Below, in pieces: positions 54,950 through 64,000 of a stretch of 64,000 nt of DNA (position 1 is its first letter; each line of letters opens with the position of its first letter). The translations under genes were made by a program, and so were the position numbers. The notes under the pieces were generated by a model that saw nothing but the letters and a program-made list of their open reading frames with translations, made no database searches and was not told the origin of the DNA. This stretch comes from Lucinisca nassula (lineage: Eukaryota > Mollusca > Bivalvia > Lucinida > Lucinidae), in NCBI GenBank assembly GCA_963580285.1, contig OY757023.1, positions 91,537,108 through 91,601,107 of the forward strand. The letters are read 5' to 3'.

Positions 54950-55205
54950 TTTCTGATTTCTGCATGAAAACGTACATGTATGTTGTGGGTATTCATTAGA
55001 AGTGCCTCGGTTAGGTGCTTCTAATGAGTTCCCACAACATGTTTTCTGCATGAAAATGTATGTTGTGGGTACACATTAGAAGCGCATCAACAAGGCACTT
55101 CTAATGAGTACCCACAACCATATGTTGTGGGTATTCATTAGAAGTGCCTTGTTGAGGCGCGTCTAATGAGTACCCACAACACAAGCTTTCATGCAGAAAT
55201 AAGAA
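54950..55205. repeat. Three family C hairpins in tandem
   Basis: GTTGTGGGTATTCATTAGAA pairs with TTCTAATGAGTTCCCACAAC (54983-55040), then again at 55062-55120 and 55126-55181. GCATGAAAACGTACATG and TTTCATGCAGAAATAAG form outer arms. Confidence 0.9.
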
Positions 55206-55496
55206 AAATATTATGTGGACACCCTCTCTTATCTGTGGCTATGGACTGACTCAAATTCAGCATACTCGCCCCAACCTCTTCATAACACCATTGTTGGTGT
55301 CCAAAGCCTCAGTTGAGTTAGTTAAACAACCATGTTTAAGGGGAATGGGAACACCTAGCACATTTTTTGCCATTTTTCAAAAGGAGACAACTTTTAGGAC
55401 TTCCTGTTCTTTTTTCTATAGGCTCAGTCCCACCGAAAAAGGGGTCTACTCTTACAGGAAAGAATTTGCTCCTCAGGAGTTGACCCCCATAGCCCC

Positions 55497-55795
55497 CGCC
55501 CATTGAGGCTTGAAGAAATAGATGGGCTGCATGATGCTTCCACGCAGAGCTGAAACTGACCCGACCATGAGTACTGGTAAACCGCTTAGAGGATCTAAGC
55601 CTGCCCAGGCAATGCGGTGCGCGTCGGACCGTCCATGCTTATAAACCCAATTGGTTTCATTGGGCGGCAGGGCTTGAGATATCATTTCATCTCAGTGTCG
55701 GGTAAAAGTCCCACGAAACTGGAAGTTATGTCTCCAAAATGACCTATACAGTGTTGATGGGGATGTTAAACTTCAAATCAGACAAACAAGAGTTG
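55497..55795 (+). mobile_element. SINE family A copy 8
   Basis: CCGCCCATTGAGGCTTGAAG to GGGGATGTTAAACTTCAAAT CAGACAAACAAG. GAGTTGACCCC flanks it (55478-55488, 55791-55800), a probable target duplication. Confidence 0.9.
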
Positions 55796-56017
55796 ACCCC
55801 TTTTGACATGGGAGACAAAAATACTTTTGCAGGAGTTGCCTCCCCTGAAGGTGAACCCATTCCCCTTAATATCCAAGCAAAAATGTATACATTAAACAGT
55901 GGATCTTGGATAACTTAACTCCGATTCCTTGTTTACCTCAGCTTCAAATTTGAAATCAGTCATGCGTCCTTTAAAAATTCTTCCTATAGCTCCAGATATA
56001 CATATATTTATGATAAT

Positions 56018-56218
56018 TTAGCCCTTCTCTTGCTGAATATTCATTTAAGCCACACCCATTTCTGTCTATCAACCAATCAAATTACTTGATGCAATTTATT
56101 CCTACAAATTCATAAATTGAATGTCAAACAGTGTAGCTCCTGATCTGAGAAGCCATCTGATCTGGATCTACACTGTTTCCAAAGATAGGGGTTGTCGTGA
56201 ACAGCAAGATAAGGGTTA
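56018..56218 (+). mobile_element. Type ii hairpin MITE
   Basis: TTAGCCCTTCTCTTGCTGAA, CCAATCAAATTACTTGATGC, core AACAGTGTAGCTCCTGATCT ... TCTGATCTGGATC, closing AACAGCAAGATAAGGGTTAG. Confidence 0.85.
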
Positions 56219-56239
56219 GGGAGCTTTTTCTGATTTTAC

Positions 56240-56310
56240 CTTGAAAAGGTGTTGTATGTACTCATTAGAGGCGCCTCACTGAGGCGATCAGTACTTATGA
56301 TTACACACAA
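56240..56310. repeat. Small family C hairpin, diverged
   Basis: TGTACTCATTAGAGGCGCCT CACTGAGGCGATCAGTACTT ATGATTACACACAA. Confidence 0.6.
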
Positions 56311-56356
56311 TATTACATTATTTTATAGAAAATCAAACAGATATTCTGAAGTCATG

Positions 56357-56576
56357 CCTTGACCCATTGTAGGCGGGAAACCCCTAAAGGGGTACCTTGG
56401 CAAACAGTGCAGGCCCAAATCAGATGCCGCAGAATGCGGCATCTGATCAGGGCCAGCACTATTTGCTTACAGAATTTTATGTCAAAAAAAGAATAAAAAC
56501 AAAATACTAGACCTGACACCCCTTATATGACAAATGGACTTGTCCAACATATAGTTGTCCAGTTAATGACTTGGCA
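56357..56576 (-). mobile_element. Type i hairpin MITE
   Basis: TTGACCCATTGTAGGCGGGA, GGGGTACCTTGGCAAACAGT, core with CAAATCAGATGCCGC, then CTTATATGACAAATGGACTT and GTCCAACATATAG; the right TTAA is near 56573. Confidence 0.8.
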
Positions 56577-56743
56577 CTGTAATTTAGCATCAGTAGTTTG
56601 AACCACCCCTGTTTCGAACAAATTTTCATGGGACCAAAACTATTCGAGCTGTTGAAGCTGACTATACAGACAAATAACCATAAATGATGTTCTGTTATTT
56701 GTTACTCAAGCTACATGTACATATTGTTTCCTGTATATTTCAG

Positions 56744-56877
56744 GCGATCCTGTTATGTTATTTCTTCTGCCGTTTCTACTTCCATTGTTCATCATTGTTG
56801 CATTGATACGTGGCCTTAGTCAGACTTTCGGATGGAATAAACAGATTGTCTTCAAACAGAAGAGAAGAGGGTCATAG
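56744..56877 (+). CDS. Coding exon B of the host gene: C-terminal membrane segment
   Basis: Acceptor CTGTATATTTCAG ends at 56743. Joined in phase to exon A, it adds about 44 residues and ends at TAG 56875-56877; total coding length 849 bases, 282 residues. DPVMLFLLPFLLPLFIIVAL is a clear membrane helix of about 20 residues, followed by a basic tail (WNKQIVFKQKRRGS). One hydrophobic segment about 22 residues from the C-terminus and no signal peptide suggest a tail-anchored protein. A putative myristoyl-basic N-terminus would place both ends at membranes; that is inference. A SINE begins 20 bases after the stop, so the 3' UTR has been altered, and no AATAAA is seen nearby. Confidence 0.75.
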
Positions 56878-56897
56878 AGAAGAATCTCTAAAAAGAT

Positions 56898-57195
56898 TTT
56901 GTTTGTTGTTTGATTTGAGGTTTAACATCCCCGTCAACATTGTATAGGTCATTTTGGAGACTTTGCTTTCAATTTTGTGGGACTTTTACCCGACATTGAG
57001 ATGAAATGACATCTCAAGCCCTGCCGCCCAATGAAACCAATACATTTTATATGCATGGACGGTCCAACTCCAACACTTTTCCTTGGCATGCTTAGAGGTA
57101 GCGGTTTACCAGTACTCATGTGCTGTTGGTTTCAGCTCTGCATCGAAGCATCATGCAGCCCATGGGTCTATTTCTTCAAGTCTCGATGGGCAGGG
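56898..57195 (-). mobile_element. SINE family A copy 9
   Basis: GATTTGAGGTTTAACATCCC to TCTCGATGGGC. It lies directly in the 3' UTR of the host gene. Confidence 0.87.
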
Positions 57196-57369
57196 ATCTC
57201 ACAGAAGAATCGCGCAGAATGTAAAGAGGAGCTTGCACATACAGGGAAACTCCAATGGCTCTAACACCTTTGGGACCTTGAAAATATGTTTGAGACAGGG
57301 GTAGTTCGAGCCACTGAGAGTTATTCATAGGGTAATGTCAGGAGGCATAACGCTTATATGCTTATGTGA

Positions 57370-57440
57370 AATTTAGGTATGCTGTCTGTACTTATTAGAG
57401 TCGCCTCTATGAAGTGATTCTAATGAGTACACACAACATA
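57370..57440. repeat. Small family C hairpin, broken by the next SINE
   Basis: GGTATGCTGTCTGTACTTAT TAGAGTCGCCTC, then GTGATTCTAATGAGTACACA CAACATACC. Confidence 0.75.
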
Positions 57441-57705
57441 CCTTCCATGCAGAGCTGAAACCAGCCGCACACAAGTACTGGTAAACCGCTTAGAGGATCT
57501 AAGCCTGCCCAGGCAAAATGGTGGGAGTCGGGCCGTCCATGCTTATACATGTGAACCCTTTTGGTTTCATTGGGGGAGACGGCTTGAGATTTCATTTCAT
57601 CACAGTTTCGGGTAAAAATCCCACAAAATTGGAAGCAACGTCTCCAAACTGACCTGTACAGTGTTGACGGTGACATTAAACCTCAAATCAAACAAACAAA
57701 AACAA
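57438..57705 (+). mobile_element. SINE family A copy 10
   Basis: TTCCATGCAGAGCTGAAACC to GTGACATTAAACCTCAAATC AAACAAACAAAAAC. The first ~35 bases of the family are missing. Confidence 0.85.
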
Positions 57706-57719
57706 AACCTTTTCACAGT

Positions 57720-57945
57720 GACATTTTTTGTCTCAATTTTACCTATAACTATGATTTATCAGGCCGTATGGAAAGTATTACCTAGGGACTAAAGAATGTG
57801 TTTAGTATCGGCCATGGTAAACTCAACATCAGTGTTCGAGCCATCAAAGTTTCACTGTACTTGTAGCTCCAGCTAAGGGGAAGTAATTAGGATAAATTGG
57901 GGATAATTTTTCTTATTTATTAAGACCACGTAAAATTAAGACTAA
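57720..57945. other. No gene seen
   Basis: Unplaced sequence between the SINE and the 191 bp array element. Confidence 0.35.
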
Positions 57946-57948
57946 TTA

Positions 57949-59690
57949 TAGCCCCGCTTTGAAAAAGTGGGGGCTATATTGGATTTGGCTTGTCCGGAAT
58001 TCCGTCTGTCTGTCTGTAATTTGTCCGGAATTCTGTCTGTCTGTCTGTCTGTAATATTTGATAGTGGGTACCTTGTTACCGCAACTCCTCTTACAGTTCT
58101 AGGTCAATCCTTTTGAAACTTTACAGGTGTTTTCATATAGGTCTGAAGATGTGCATATTCTTTTTTCATTATCCTTAAAGAATTTTTTTCACTTATTTCA
58201 CCTTTTTTAACTTAGACTATTTTTGAGATCTACTAATGTTAAAATGTATAGGGAGTAGCTACCTTGTTACCGCAACTCCTCTTACAGTTCTAGGTCAATC
58301 CTTTTGAAACTTTACAGGTGTTTTCATATAGGTCTGAAGATATGCATATCTTTTTTTCATTATCCTTAAATAATTTTTTTCACTTATTTCACCTTTTTTA
58401 ACTTAGACAATTTTTGAGATCTACTAATGTTAAAATGTATAGGGAGTAGCTACCTTGTTACCGCAACTCCTCTTACAGTTCTAGGTCAATCCTTTTGAAA
58501 CTTTACAGGTGTTTTCATATAGGTCTGAAGATGTGCATATTCTTTTTTCATTATCCTTAAATAATTTTTTTCACTTATTTCACCTTTTTTAACTTAGACT
58601 ATTTTTGAGATCTACTAATGTTAAAATGTATAGGGAGTAGCTACCTTGTTACCGCAACTCCTCTTACAGTTCTAGGTCAATCCTTTTGAAACTTTACAGG
58701 TGTTTTCATATAGGTCTGAAGATATGCATATTCTTTTTTCATTATCCTTAAATAATTTTTTTCACTTATTTCACCTTTTTTAACTTAGACAATTTTTGAG
58801 ATCTACTAATGTTAAAATGTATAGGGAGTAGCTACCTTGTTACCGCAACTCCTCTTACAGTTCTAGGTCAATCCTTTTGAAACTTTACAGGTGTTTTCAT
58901 ATAGGTCTGAAGATATGCATATTCTTTTTTCATTATCCTTAAATAATTTTTTTCACTTATTTCACCTTTTTTAACTTAGACAATTTTTGAGATCTACTAA
59001 TGTTAAAATGTATAGGGAGTAGCTACCTTGTTACCGCAACTCCTCTTACAGTTCTAGGTCAATCCTTTTGAAACTTTACAGGTGTTTTCATATAGGTCTG
59101 AAGATGTGCATATTCTTTTTTCATTATCCTTAAATAATTTTTTTCACTTATTTCACCTTTTTTAACTTAGACAATTTTTGAGATCTACTAATGTTAAAAT
59201 GTATAGGGAGTTGCTACCTTGTGACCACAACTCCTCTTACAGTTCTAGGTCAATCCTTTTGAAACTTTACAGGTGTTTTCATATAGGTCTGAAGATGTGC
59301 TTATTCTTTTTTCATTATCCTTAAATAATTTTTTTCACTTATTTCACCTTTTTTAACTTAGACAATTTTTGAGATCTACTAATGTTAAAATGTATAGGGA
59401 GTTGCTACCTTGTGATCGCAACTCCTCTTACAGTTCTAGTCAATCCTTTTGAAATTTAACAGGTGTTTTCATATTTGTCTGAAGATGTGCATGTGCTTTT
59501 TTCATTATCCAAAACCTATTTTTTAACTTAGACTGTTTTTCAGATCTAATAACGCGAAAAGTCTATAAGGCGTAGGTACCTTGTTAGGGATTTAACCCTC
59601 TCACAAGTCTTTACCTTTAATTCATGAGTCTTTCTCCTCTGACAGGGCTATAGCGGGGCTATAGTCAGATCCTCTGACAGTTCTAGTTCT
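57949..59690 (+). mobile_element. Compact copy of the TATAGC..GGGGCTATAG element (D2)
   Basis: The 5' end ATAGCCCCGCTTTGAAAAAG TGGGGGCTAT is a terminal hairpin; the 3' end is GCTATAGCGGGGCTATAGTC AGATCCTCTGACAGTTCTAG. No terminal inverted repeat or protein. The interior is the 191 bp array. The interrupted relative is at 43384-47925 with a different internal repeat, so ends are conserved while the core is swapped. Confidence 0.7.
58060..59602 (+). repeat. Eight tandem units at exactly 191 bp spacing
   Basis: The first G of GTTACCGCAACTCC falls at 58075, 58266, 58457, 58648, 58839, 59030, 59221 and 59412 (GTGACC/GTGATC in the last two), each 191 bases apart. Units 1-7 differ by only a few substitutions (for example TAGACTATTT or TAGACAATTT); the eighth is diverged. 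Confidence 0.96.
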
Positions 59691-59924
59691 GCTTTAAAAA
59701 GTTCATTTAGTAGGTTGCAATTTTTCTTTTTTGTGTTTCTTGCATACAGTGTCCTCTGGTTAGAGACCACATTTGGGACTGTTCAAAAGTGGTCTTAATA
59801 TAGGAATTTACTGTATTTGTTAGAATCGCCTTGATTAGGCCATCACGTAAACAAGTCCTTGAAATGAACATCCCTCTAAATCTCCCCACATTATTAAGAG
59901 AAAACTGGGATTTACAGGGGTATT

Positions 59925-60215
59925 CCTCATTTTTCTTATTTCTGCTTCAAGACACAGGTTGTCGGTACTCGTTAGGACTGCCTCAATGAGGCGGTTCAAA
60001 CGAGCACCAGAACCTCTGTTTGGAGAGACGTAGGTTGTGGGCACTATGAGGCAGTTCTGACAGCATGGAAGGACAAAAATATCACAAATTCCATCAGAAA
60101 AAATGACCGTTTTGGAGATATATGTATATATATAAAAAAATGCACAATGACACATGGATGTGTTAATCATAATGCGATTCTTACTAGGACCCACAACACT
60201 TGTTTCTAATAAGAA
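59925..60215. repeat. Family C hairpins, diverged
   Basis: GTCGGTACTCGTTAGGACTG CCTCAATGAGGCGGTTCAAA CGAGCACC at 59958-60006; a second copy is partial (GGTTGTGGGCACTATGAGGC AG) and a right half TTACTAGGACCCACAACAC is at 60181. Confidence 0.72.
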
Positions 60216-60260
60216 ATTAATAATCTCTTAATTATTCTTCTTATTCAGCTTACACAATGC

Positions 60261-60490
60261 TTAACCCATTGTGTGCCAGTGGAATCTCTCATTGCTATAT
60301 GTTGGACAAGTCCATTTGTCACATAAGGGGTGTCAGGCCTATTTTTTTGTTTTTATTATATTTTTGACGGAAAATTCTGTTAACAAATAGTGCAGGCTCT
60401 GATCAGACGCCAGGTTCTGCGGCGTCTGATCTGGGCCTGCACTGTTTTCCAAGGTACCCCTTTAGGGGTTTCCTGCATACAATGGGTTAA
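60261..60490 (+). mobile_element. Type i hairpin MITE, complete (TTAACCCATTG subtype)
   Basis: TTAACCCATTGTGTGCCAGT to TTTCCTGCATACAATGGGTT AA, 230 bp. Core AATAGTGCAGGCTCTGATCA ... CTGATCTGGGCC. Confidence 0.9.
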
Positions 60491-60559
60491 CCAACTGAAA
60501 AATTGTTCTTGAGCCTGCAAACAGAGTTCACATGAACAAGATGGAAGGTTATACAACTT

Positions 60560-60740
60560 TTTTTCATGCTCAACTCATCTGGGCATGATACATGTATTTG
60601 TCATGCTGATGGATTTTAAAAAGCTAACAGCAAATGAGTTGTTGGTATTTAAAAATTATAAGATTTTATTTGCATCTATTAGTATTTTAATGATTAACAT
60701 AACAGATTTCATGCTCTGTTGAGTTACATGTAACCATGAC
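60560..60740. repeat. Fold-back with CATGCTCAACTC arms
   Basis: TTTTTCATGCTCAACTCATC and CATGCTCTGTTGAGTTAC; compare 41715-41850. Confidence 0.5.
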
Positions 60741-60759
60741 AAAAGCCTAATTCAGGCAT

Positions 60760-61360
60760 GTGTCTGTGTAACACTGATGCTATTTTCTGTGTAATGCTGA
60801 TGCAAGTGTCTGTGTAACGCTGATGCAAGTGTCTGTGTAATGCTGATGCTAGTGTCCTGTGTAACCTTGATGCAAGTGTCTGTGTAACACTGGTGCAAGT
60901 GTTTGTGTAACGCTGATGCAAGTGTTCTGTGTGTAACAGGTTGACCGTGTGTCTCAGTACCTCAGTTGGTAGAGTGTTTGCAAGGTATGCGGGAGGCCCT
61001 GGCTTTGAGTCCCTGTCGAGCCATGTTCTTTTCCATACACTGTGACATTTTGGAGAGGATGAAAGAGTATGCAAAATAAGTCTCTCAGCCGGGCTGCATA
61101 GGACTTTTAGATTTGGGATGAATCTCATAAGGCAGGGGGGAAATGTAACAGGTCGACCCTATGGCTCGGTACCTCAGTCGGAAGAGTGTTCTCATGGTAT
61201 GAGCGAGGAGGCCCTGGGTTTGAGTCCTGGTCAAGCCATGTTTTTTTTCCCTACGCTTTGACGTGTACAGTGCTGATACAAGTGGCTGTGTAATGCTGAT
61301 GTTAGTGGCTGTGTAATGCTGATGCAAGTGTCTGTGTAATGTGCTGATACTGGTGTCTGC
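60760..61360. repeat. 23 bp minisatellite around two tRNA-like SINE heads
   Basis: TGTCTGTGTAACGCTGATGC AAG recurs about eight times at 60760-60945 and three more times at 61262-61345. In between are two heads (60945-61040: TACCTCAGTTGGTAGAGTGT, TTTGAGTCCC; 61143-61260: TACCTCAGTCGGAAGAGTGT, GGTTTGAGTCCTGG). AATGTAACAGGT sits at each head start. Confidence 0.8.
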
Positions 61361-61775
61361 ATAATACTTTTGCTATGCAAATACTATTTCTTTTTAAAAT
61401 AGTTCCACAATGTCTTGATTGATTCATACAAATGGTAGACATTGTTTCAAAGTTTCAAATGGTACCACCACCAGTCTACCTTGAGCTCAAGGTCAGCATC
61501 ACACACTTAGAAAAATACTCTTTCTCTGACACTATTTTGGTAGACAAGGCTAGCTCTAATATTTCTAGGCCTCATCAATGATCTCATAAACCATTAATAT
61601 GAAACTGATATTACCTACATATATTCATGTAATGTGAAGGCTGTTAAGCATAATATACGTTTTTTACACCAAAATCTTGTGTGTCAAGCCTTTTGGGTCA
61701 TTTGTTTATTACCTAATGTTACTATGTAACTGAGTTATGTCGTCAATGTCTGTCACTGCCTGCACAAATATCCAA
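61360..61775. other. No gene seen
   Basis: Unplaced sequence without a shared repeat. Confidence 0.35.
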
Positions 61776-61776
61776 G

Positions 61777-62172
61777 TATACCACAACCTCTTTATAACAC
61801 TATTGTTGGGGTGCAAAGCAGAAACCATGTTATTAAACAACCGTGATATATCCAAACAAAAATGTGAAAAAATGTGCAGATTATATAGAAAAAAAAATGA
61901 CCATAAATGATCATTTATCTATATAATCTTCACATTTTTGGAAAAAATGTGCAGATTATAAAATAGAAAAAAATGACCATAAATGGTCATTTTTTATATA
62001 ATCTTCACATTTTTGGGAATTTATGGTCATTTTTCCATATAATCTTCACATTTTTGGGAATTTATGGTCATTTTTCCATATAATCTTCACATTTTTGGGA
62101 TCCATCTTGAAACCGTGTTATATTTTCATAACCGTGTTATTAGGAACTGTGTTATAATGAAGTTATGGTGTA
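61777..62172. mobile_element. Fold-back MITE with AAATGTGCAGATTATA arrays
   Basis: Outer arms ACCACAACCTCTTTATAACA and TGTTATAATGAAGTTATGGT. Inside, AATGTGCAGATTATATAGAA and its complement TATATAATCTTCACATTTTT alternate with ATGACCATAAATGATCATTT. Right halves repeat in tandem (43 bp period at 62013, 62056). Partial relatives at 37190 and 55270. Confidence 0.82.
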
Positions 62173-62230
62173 ATGGTTATTATTGGGTATGGTTACAATT
62201 CTTGTCACTTTGACATCCTTTACTGTTGAT

Positions 62231-62446
62231 TTAACCCATTGTATTCTAGTGGACTCTTCCATTGCTATATGTTAGACAAGTCCATTTGTCATAGAAGGGG
62301 TGTCAGGCCTATGTTTTCATTTTTATTCCATTTTTGAGCAAATAGTACAGGCCCTGATCAGATACCGCACAATGCGGCATCTGATCAGGGCCTGCACTGT
62401 TTGCCAAGGTACCCCTTTAGGGGTTTCCCCGCATTTAATGGGTTAA
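62231..62446 (+). mobile_element. Type i hairpin MITE, complete
   Basis: TTAACCCATTGTATTCTAGT to CCGCATTTAATGGGTTAA, 216 bp. Core AATAGTACAGGCCCTGATCA GATACCGCACAATGCGGCAT CTGATCAGGG. Confidence 0.9.
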
Positions 62447-62509
62447 AGGGGTTGGTTGCCTGAGCTCAGGTCCTGTGACATAGACAAATTTATGACGTTT
62501 GCTAAAAAT

Positions 62510-62757
62510 ACTGGTCCAAGTTGTTCAAAACTAACGACGTCGTTAGTTAACATATCGTTAAAACTTTGATCATTTATTATGGCAAATACGCTAATATTTT
62601 TGCTGAAAAAATGTAAGCAGCTTTTGCAGATGCAAAAGCTGCTCACATTTTTTCAGCAAAAATACCAAAAGATTAAATATTAAACTTGCTAGAACAGTTA
62701 ACAATATGACCACTAACGAGCTCGTTAAGCTAACGATGCTTTGAACAACTGGCCCCT
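62510..62757. mobile_element. Fold-back MITE with central 34 bp-arm palindrome
   Basis: GGTCCAAGTTGTTCAAA at 62511 and TTTGAACAACTGGCC at 62741 are outer inverted ends. TATTTTTGCTGAAAAAATGT AAGCAGCTTTTGCA faces its complement around GA at 62629-62630. CTAACGACGTCGTTAG (16 bp, perfect palindrome) lies at 62530. Confidence 0.87.
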
Positions 62758-62879
62758 GGTTATTAGGGATTAACCGCAACAATCTAGAACTCAGTAAAGG
62801 ACATTGACTCAACAGTACCATGATTTATGCTGTACAGATATTAAACACCAACAGGTACGTAAAGTGGCAAGCCAATTGC

Positions 62880-63520
62880 TAAGTATCGTATTCCTCCCAT
62901 TTAGCGCCCATGCTCCTATAAGCGCCCCCTCAGTTTTTTTCCATGCACCCCTTCTGCTGTCAGAGGAACAAATATTTTGATTTACCTAAAATAAAAATTT
63001 CAGCCTTTCAATCATGGAAAGATCTGCCATAAATCGTATCTTTCAAGGTTTTCTAAACCCAGTGCTATCACAGTGTCTATGTTGACAGCTGGTTACTTTA
63101 CATGTTTCGATTCAGCTATGATGGAAAAACTACCCTGTGTAACAGATTTTAAACTCACTGTTCTGGTAAGATTTTTGTTCCCAAGAAGGGCCCCATCTTT
63201 TTTCCATTTTTTTAAGCTCCCGGGGTGCTAAATGGGAGGAATACGGTATATGCATGTAGCCCATGCATTTGCTCTTACTGCATAATCATCAGACCATGTA
63301 TTTTCAGTGAAATGCTCATTTACATGTTACAAATAAGTATATAACATCCCATGATAGTCATTGTATGATTATGTACATGTAAATTGATTGACGATACCCG
63401 GTTTGTTCGGGTGACATGATGTCATTAGGGTCATTACTTACCCCACATATGACAAACACAATATTTCTTCTAATAGCTTTGGTCGGGTCTATTTCCAATG
63501 TTAGGGGTGTCAGATTTGTT
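62880..63520. other. No gene seen; inverted CCTCCCATTTAGC words
   Basis: GTATTCCTCCCATTTAGCGC (62888) and GTGCTAAATGGGAGGAATAC (63226) are inverted ends of a possible ~360 bp MITE. Confidence 0.65.
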
Positions 63521-63529
63521 TTGTAAGTT

Positions 63530-63600
63530 ATACTTTTAGCAAATAGTGTAGACCCTGACCAGATGCCTGATTTTGTGGCATCATGCTTGAAGCTCTGCTG
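63530..63600. repeat. Diverged hairpin core
   Basis: AGCAAATAGTGTAGACCCTG ACCAGATGCC; the pairing arm is degraded. Confidence 0.5.
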
Positions 63601-63837
63601 TATGCCCCCCTCTATGCGCAGTCTTGTCTGAGCTTATGCTGGTCAGCTATGCTATACATGTAAGTACTGTTTTCTCACAGACTGGTCCATATTATTAATT
63701 AATTATTACTGATAACAAAATGATAATTTTGATTGACATACAACACCCACCAGATAAGAAATTATTCTTGTTTTAACCTTTCCACTCTCTAGGCAAATTC
63801 AGCAGACAACAAATTGTTGATAGTTTTCTTATTTTAC

Positions 63838-64000
63838 TCAGAAAACAGCATTTGACATATCATGCAAATTGTCTCCATAGGAGACAATTTGCTTGAGATG
63901 TCAAATTCTGTTTTCTGGGAAAATAGGAGACAATTTGCTTGAGATGTCAAATTCTGTTTTCTGGGAAAATAGGAGACAATTTGCTTGAGATGTCAAATTC
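63838..64000. repeat. Palindrome running into a 46 bp tandem repeat at the window end
   Basis: The arm 63840-63876 (AGAAAACAGCATTTGACATA) pairs with 63881-63917 around ATAG. The right arm then repeats at 63927 and 63973 (starts of GAGACAATTTGC, 46 bp apart) and continues beyond the window. Confidence 0.92.

Larger units (their letters stand above)
53688..56743 (+). other. Intron of the host gene, filled with MITEs, hairpins and a SINE
   Basis: GTAAGT to TTTCAG, 3056 bp. Holds family C hairpins (53880-54010, 54950-55205, 56240-56310), type i and ii MITEs, SINE A copy 8 and an (A)n run at 53791. No further exon recognised. Confidence 0.7.

Noticed and set aside
58060..59602. CRISPR-like array
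   Set aside because: Units are contiguous 191 bp repeats without spacers, in an animal genome.
60724..61327. Minus-strand open frames of 80-134 codons
   Set aside because: Read through the 23 bp minisatellite and SINE heads.

Overview
The window looks like nuclear DNA from an animal, most probably a bivalve mollusc. The basis is spliced exons, dense tRNA-headed SINEs, TTAA-flanked MITEs, 140-190 bp tandem arrays starting AGCTCACCAGAGC or ending CCTCTTG, a Polinton and a Penelope-like element. Species is not determinable by eye. Nothing looks prokaryotic. Only one probable host protein gene is visible; almost everything else is mobile or repetitive DNA.

Layout. 1-4660: a decayed Penelope-like retroelement with an N-terminal GIY-YIG domain followed by RT, containing a ~760 bp tandem duplication and bracketed by a permuted repeat pair. 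5066-9300: a decayed, minus-strand Polinton/Maverick with a BIR-domain gene, a small cysteine/histidine protein, an rve integrase with chromodomain, two small structural-type genes and the stump of an F54H12.2-like gene; neighbouring genes overlap by 1-4 bases. 9700-11310: a LINE tail, microsatellites and SINEs. 11357-14145 and 23556-26136: two copies of a 2.8 kb non-autonomous DNA element carrying about ten copies of a TCGAACATTAC-like word. 15180-15345: a possible promoter and non-coding first exon. 15734-23530: MITEs, a LINE tail, a SINE split by a 1269 bp transposon with clean target duplications, and palindromes. 27305-38117: a nested stack in which a TTAA MITE is split by a 10.3 kb composite repeat that itself holds satellite arrays and a 3.4 kb transposon with a THAP-domain exon. 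38114-52900: MITEs, SINEs, a 21 bp minisatellite and long degenerate arrays. 52963-56877: the host gene, two coding exons for a predicted 282-residue protein with a possible N-myristoylation start, a helical middle and one membrane segment near the C-terminus. 57949-59690: an element with eight units at exactly 191 bp spacing. 60200-64000: MITEs, fold-back elements and a 46 bp tandem palindrome running off the end.

The most unusual pattern is one hairpin core (GCAAACAGTG..GATCAGA..TCTGATC..CACTGTTTGC) in roughly 30 places, inside at least three MITE types whose outer arms differ. A second hairpin family (TTGTGGGTACTCGTTAGAA..) recurs at about eight loci. Several SINE families with different tRNA-like heads share a GTTAAAC/GTAAAAC 3' tail.
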